DNA of 64,000 nt from Cliona cf. orientalis (taxonomy: Eukaryota > Porifera > Demospongiae > Clionaida > Clionaidae). Made by a program: the position numbers and the translations under genes. Where the stretch lies: positions 2,807,476 to 2,871,475 of the forward strand of contig OZ005700.1 in NCBI GenBank assembly GCA_963930775.1. The letters are read 5' to 3'. Below, piece by piece: positions 59,001-64,000 of this stretch. Each line of letters begins with the position of its first letter. Within the stretch, counting starts at the first letter, position 1. The notes beneath the pieces were generated by a model. It worked only from the letters and a program-made list of their open reading frames with translations, had not been told where the DNA came from and searched no databases.

Positions 59001-62000
59001 CCTGAGGGCAATAACAGTAATATAATATAATATAAAAATTAAAGGATGAAATGGGGATGGTAGTACCAAGAAGTACACATTGTCAAACAATATTAATTTT
59101 GTATGGATAATTCACTATACATCCGTATGCTTGCTTTTTCATAGCTATATTATGACTATATCCATGGATATCTCTCGCATGTATAGAATCAAGACCAAAA
59201 TTAACATACTATTCCCACTACCAGGGGCTTCCTCATTTGGTTATTGACATTGACAAGTGCATGATCTTATCAAGAAAAGCAAGCGTAGGAATGTATAGTA
59301 AGTTATCCAGTTCGTGTACTTTTTGGCACTGCTGTCCCTACTTCATCCATTTATTTATTTATTCCATGCAAGATGATATGAAATCAAGAAACACTGTAAA
59401 TAAATGGAATAGGTGGGTGGGGTATGCCCAAATTTCGTGGAGAAATCTTTTGTGAAAGGCTGTGGATTCATGTATCCCCTCCCCCCGGCTTTCCTTTCAT
59501 GTCTAATATTATACATAATGTGCAAGCTAGACTTTTGAGGGTGCAATATCAGTGATTGTATTGCAGATGAAGGCATTGAGGAAAAAGATGTTGAAGAACA
59601 TAGTTCAGACTCAGAGACCTCCTCCAGCCGCTCTCTAACACAGCCTAGTGGTCTTCACAGGCCAGAAGAACAACATATATCAAGTGGGGAGGAGTCCATC
59701 ATAGAAGAAGTGAACATCCATCAGCAAGGTACGACTATAGTTGTTGTGATTAATTGAAGTCTTAGAGCTCAGAACCAGAGTGGCCTAACCCACAAATGTT
59801 GAATTAGCCCTCCTAATCTTGAAAACATGTTTAAATGCATTTTATGAGCAACAGAAAATTCACATTAATTTTTTTTTAATTGGAGTGATTTGGTAGAGTA
59901 GGGTGTATGATTATAGGTCCATTTTTGAGCTTTTTGTACAATTTCCTGCATTCAATTTGGGGTTAGGCCACTCTGGTTCTCGACCCTTTAATTTGCCTAT
60001 AAATGGCACTTGATTATCAAGTATCGAAATAGACTTCATGCATGCCTATAGGTGATGCATTTCTTAAAGTAAGCGTTTCGTGAGCTAGGGTACCCACAAA
60101 TATTGTGTGAGGCACATTAACAGATGACTTGCTGTCTGTAGTTTCATCGGGTTTCCCCTTGTCTCGTTACAGTTTAAGGTTACAGGATAGTATTCGACGC
60201 GCTATTTATAAATGATTGCGCACGGACACAATTCACGTCTGTTTTAGTTGGAAACGCGAACAAACGTTGACCATTTCCAGATGTAAACAAAGTCAAAGAC
60301 TGAATATTAATTTTAGGGGAAATTAATAATATTGATCATTGAAATTACAAAATTTTACCACCTGAATTATTATAATATTATTCTTAATACTGCAGTAGGC
60401 AATTTGGTTTGTAACCGCCAAATTAAAATCTGCCAATATATCTTGTATGGCGATCCCATACTGAACCTAAATGCACAAATATTTTTTTGCATATTTTATG
60501 ATTCACAGTTGCAACCAAAATGAGAGCACTGACAGAGCTTGATGCACGGGACAGCTTTGGTAGACTTGTTGCTCTTGTTGCAAGCAAGCTGTCTGACAAG
60601 CAGTCCAGAAATGAGCTGAATATCCAACATTTCTACCTCTACCTAGAATCTATATTCGCTCCAAAGGCCCTTCCCAAAGCTGATGATGTTTTAGAGATCT
60701 TTAGGGATATCAATACTCAGGAGTTGTGGGACTATTGCCAATACAGAACTCTTGAATGCATTGCCAATCGATATCTTCCAAAGGACAAGGAAGTGAGTTC
60801 TGCAATTGGTGATCACCGGGAGATGGTCAACAACTACCTTGCAACCCAATGCATTGCTAATTACATTGAAGAGAAACTCGATACAGAACTTAGACAATTG
60901 ACACCCACTTTCCACGGCCGGCGAACTAATAGGAAGTACTACGAAACAATATCACTGAGGCTCCAAGATGTAAGCATTCGGCTGAAGACACTGAAGTACA
61001 TACGTGATCTGTGGGGTAAGATCAAGCGAGAGTTCCATCTCTCCGACTGCAATGCACTCCTTGATCATATCTACAATGGATCCAGCAGGGTAGCTGACTC
61101 GGAGGTAACCACCATCATTGTTATTGGTGTACTATGTCGTGCATGATTACTGTAATATCTATATTATGCAGCTGCTTGTTGGAGCAAGCAGGAGCAACAA
61201 TCTAGAATCTGTCAAGTATATCATTGATAATGCAAAGAATCTTGACATTAATGTTGAGGAGCCTGACAGAGTAAAGCATTCTATGAGTTTATATCTCTAT
61301 TTGAATAATTATCAGATTCTGCATACTGACAGCATGCCTGGACAGCGCTGATGTGGGGTACCAACAAGGATAATCTGGAGATGGTCGAACTACTTTTAGC
61401 AAATAATGCTGATCCTAATGTTTGTGACAAGGTATACTACACAGACAGGGGCTGATCCGGGGGGGGGGGGGGGGGGGGTGGATAGGTGCCTAGCCACCCC
61501 CTACACTAATTCTTTTATGCAACTTAGTTATAGGACCTCCACCATTATTAATCAGCACTCCCTTGCACCAGTATTATAGTTTACTATGGGTAGCCACCCC
61601 ATCAGCCACCTTCCATGCAAGATTTCTGGATTAGCACCTGACAGAGTCACTGCATACTAAAATCCCAGTATTCCCAGCTATTCACTACTACGTGTGTTTC
61701 AGCATGAAACATTGCTAAACTTTAATGCTCAGAATTAATGGGCCTGGGTCTGGAGACAAGGCTATTGCTAGCATCTCACTACTCTCAACTTTTGTATAGG
61801 TCAACCACTGGTCACCGGTGATGCTGGCCACTCGACAGGGAAACCTAAAGATGGTGAAATTACTTCTCGACTATGGAGCTGACCCAAATGCCCAGAGTTC
61901 AGTAAGCTCTCTTACTATACTCACAAATATTTTAAACCATGGATGGTTACAGATAGGAGAAAATTCTGTCTCGCTTGCCGTTTGTGAGCACCACACAGAG

Positions 62001-63554
62001 ATAGCGATGCTGCTAGTCCATAGAGGAGCTGATGTCAATATTATTGAAGAGGTAAATAGCATGCATGTGATGACCACCTATTATAATATTTTGTATTCCT
62101 TACAGAATGGAAATAGTCCACTGACTCATGCGTGTGTTGAAAATGACATGGAACTAGTGAAGCTATTCTGTGACTACCACGCAAATATGAACCACCAAGG
62201 AAAGGTAAAGCCCGAGTGAGAAGCAACGTCCCTTCCTCCAGCAACTAAACTGTATACCTTTCACTTAATTTCTAGAGAGGCTGGAGTCCCCTCATGGAGG
62301 CTGCATGTAGAGGCTTCAAGGATATTGTTGAGGAGCTCGCTAAAAGAGGGGCTGATTTGAATATGAGAACTGTGAGAATCAAATATCTCTGTTGTTTAGT
62401 TACCGTTGAAATTCAATCCTGCCAACAATCAACTAAGTCTTACTCTATGCAGGAAGCTGGTGAATCTGCCATCCATGCAGCCACTGTGAAGGGACATGTT
62501 GGCGTGGTAAGGGTTCTGGCCAACTATGGGGCAGATCTGAACATGCCAAATAGGGTATGAATAGTGCACGTGTGTGCAGTTGTCATAAGTTCACATGTTC
62601 ACCAGAATGACCACAGACTGTATAACTCTACAGGATGGGTTGACCTCATTGATGGTGGCTGCTGATAAAGGTTATCAGAGCATAGTAGAGGCATTGTTGG
62701 AGGGGGGTGTTGATGTCAACTATAAACATCAGGTATAGCTTAGCATACATTATAGTAGTTGTACGCAACGATCATTGGATGCATGTATATGCACATTTCA
62801 ATTGTGTGCACAGACAACAGGGTGGCCAGCTATTTTCTTTACAGCAAAGAACTGTAGAGTGGGTATCCTAAGGGAGCTACTGGCAAGAGGAGCTAAGACA
62901 GAATTTGAGGTGAGTCACTAAACTCCTAATAGTCTCTCCATGAGATGTCCTCTTTTGCAGACTGGGCTCAAGCTGGTTGATGTAGCATATTTCTTCAAGC
63001 GTGGAGCAATTGAAGAGGAGATCAGAAAGAAACCGCAGCAAGTACACCCTCATCAACATGAAGTATGTCAATATTATGTCATGGTATTAGCTTAACGTAT
63101 GTGCATCAGAAACCTCTGACTCAGGTTCCAGGCCTGGAAGCTGGTGCTGTTGGCATTGAGCTGACTTCCTTTACTAAGAAGGACATCACTGTCGGTGAAT
63201 CTGAAGAGCAACAGAGAACTCAGACTGAGGAATCACAACCTGTAGAATCAACCACTCACTCAGAAACTGGACAAGAGCAATCAGAACAAGTAACATAAAA
63301 TTTATATTAGCTAGCTGTCACTTATTACTATCTCAGTTGGATGAATCGGAAGTCGGAACAAAGAATGTTTCTCAACCCAAGATTGCACATGTATGCAGCT
63401 ATCTTACAGTGTGTGTAATACTAAACTCTTGTGCTACTATTCTTTCAAGGTGGGTAAACAGGAAAGTGTGGATCAACTTAAGGTCACAACCTCTACTGAT
63501 GAAAAGCTAATGAAAGTCACTGAATTTGCTGAGTCCACAACCGCAGCAGAAAGC
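56021..63554 (+). CDS. Linker copy 2 joined to ANK-C (possible 3' half of the NLR/ROCO gene)
   Basis: Exons: 56021-56151, 57563-58152, 59567-59728, 60509-61104, 61172-61270, 61333-61431, 61800-61901, 61953-62051, 62106-62204, 62276-62371, 62453-62554, 62634-62732, 62814-62909, 62961-63062, 63110-63289, 63337-63390, 63450-63554. All are GT-AG with matching phases, and the first accepts the phase left by 48037. The first two duplicate the linker exons; 57563-58152 also has an internal repeat of about 30 codons. 59567-59728 is acidic/serine-rich. From 60509 on it is collinear with ANK-A (helical module, about eight ankyrin repeats, acidic tail) but lacks ANK-A's first exon and five repeat-region exons. 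An in-frame stop at 58188 is an alternative end for the linker. The 3' end is unresolved: a weak acceptor near 63605 leads to a quick stop, or the gene runs past the window. Confidence 0.6.
58919..58967. repeat. Imperfect hairpin related to the 60-bp palindrome
   Basis: TAGTCTCGTGCCCAGTACCT pairs with GAACTGGGTGTGAGACTA across a short loop. It shares the TAGTCTNGTGCCCAG word with 52011-52030. No clear target duplication. Confidence 0.6.
59035..59350. mobile_element. Fold-back element, diverged copy
   Basis: GGATGAAATGGGGATGGTAG near the left pairs with CTGTCCCTACTTCATCC at the right. The words match those in 54141-54451. Confidence 0.7.
59770..59981. mobile_element. Inverted-repeat element with AGAACCAGAGTGGCC ends
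   Basis: Left AGAACCAGAGTGGCCTAACC and right GGTTAGGCCACTCTGGTTCT are perfect complements. It is about 212 bp and lies in the intron between 59728 and 60509. Confidence 0.8.
60178..60300. mobile_element. Truncated copy of the RPS8-intron TTAA element
   Basis: GGTTACAGGATAGTATTCGA follows TTAA (60174-60177) and matches the first 120 bases of 6650-7310. It stops where homology to the ANK-A intron 1 begins (about 60297 compared with 9959). Confidence 0.75.
61445..61650. mobile_element. Poly-G-containing insert in ANK-C intron
   Basis: CAGGGGCTGATCCGGGG at the left resembles the complement of TCTGGATTAGCACCTGAC at the right. A run of about 20 G lies just inside. The ANK-A intron at this place (12046-12187) lacks it. 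Confidence 0.5.
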
Positions 63555-63566
63555 GTTAGTTACTAA

Positions 63567-64000
63567 GAATTTATGTATACCGTACTTAATCCAATATAAC
63601 GCAGGGAAAAAATTAATTTCAATTTTGAAAAAGTATGTATAATGTCACAATAATGTAATTATGCACTACAATAATGACATTATTATGCATGGGCTGACTA
63701 TAAATTAAATTATTTGGATCAGCATGACTGTATTCAATAATTATTAGAAATGGATAAATGTCATGATGTTTTTAAAATATATGAACGCATTCAAGTCGGT
63801 ATCTCAACTCAGATAGTCAGGGTTGCTCCTCAATGCTTGAAACTCCCATATTGCCACTAAAATGTATGCGCATGCGCGGACAAACGGATCTGTAGGCCAC
63901 ACCCCTCACTGCAGGTGGAATTTAATGAGCCTTAGCTCCACTCCAGCATGGATACCATAGTACCGGTATGACAGCGAACAGTTAACTCGCCTCTTCAGTC
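63567..64000. other. Window end, no further exon recognised
   Basis: The next tail exon seen in ANK-A (14265-14471) and ANK-B (20987-21193) is not found here. The sequence is AT-rich and contains a short ACGCATGCGC-like palindrome at about 63870. Confidence 0.5.

Overview
The window is eukaryotic nuclear DNA. Genes are split by short GT-AG introns, intergenic gaps are often under 200 bases, and the sequence is AT-rich and crowded with small inverted-repeat elements. The gene content (animal-type RPS8 and LTV1, a NACHT-LRR-ROC-COR receptor, Death-fold domains, ankyrin proteins with one repeat per exon) suggests an early-branching animal, most likely a demosponge. The species is an inference; the sequence itself does not name it.

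Layout. 1-2883: 3' part of LTV1, a 40S ribosome assembly factor. 3065-5952: two tandem paralogous single-pass membrane proteins of unknown function with a shared C-terminal signature. 6100-9020: complete RPS8, with transposons in two introns. 9490-14776 and 15059-21797: two tandem genes (ANK-A, ANK-B) with a helical N-terminal region, about twelve ankyrin repeats and an acidic Glu/Gln/Thr-rich tail. ANK-B has one repeat exon split by a 770-bp element. 22160-22975: rearranged fragment of the ANK-B first exon. 23073-25435: non-LTR retrotransposon pieces. 25436-28500: SINE-like and TIR elements, no gene. 28643-32843: a Ty3/gypsy element on the minus strand with identical target duplications, itself inside an older element.

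35126-63554 holds the most interesting locus. A 4.3-kb exon encodes NACHT, LRRs, a ROC-like GTPase and COR. It splices in phase to a two-exon Death domain and then to a two-exon acidic/serine-rich linker. The linker lies in a segmental duplication (about 43.1-48.2 kb and 49.1-58.3 kb). After the second linker copy an exon at 59567-59728 joins in phase to a third ankyrin gene (ANK-C) that lacks its own Death-like first exon. Every junction in this chain is phase-compatible, so one transcript could encode NACHT-LRR-ROC-COR-Death-linker-linker-helical module-ankyrins. The joins are predictions from splice signals and phase; a stop codon just past each linker donor allows shorter products.

How the genes may work together (inference): LTV1 and RPS8 both serve the 40S subunit. 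The NLR/ROCO/Death/ankyrin genes look like an expanding innate-recognition or cell-death signalling cluster that exchanges sequence among its copies. The rest is a dense set of non-autonomous transposons, several with an empty site visible in a paralogous copy elsewhere in the window.
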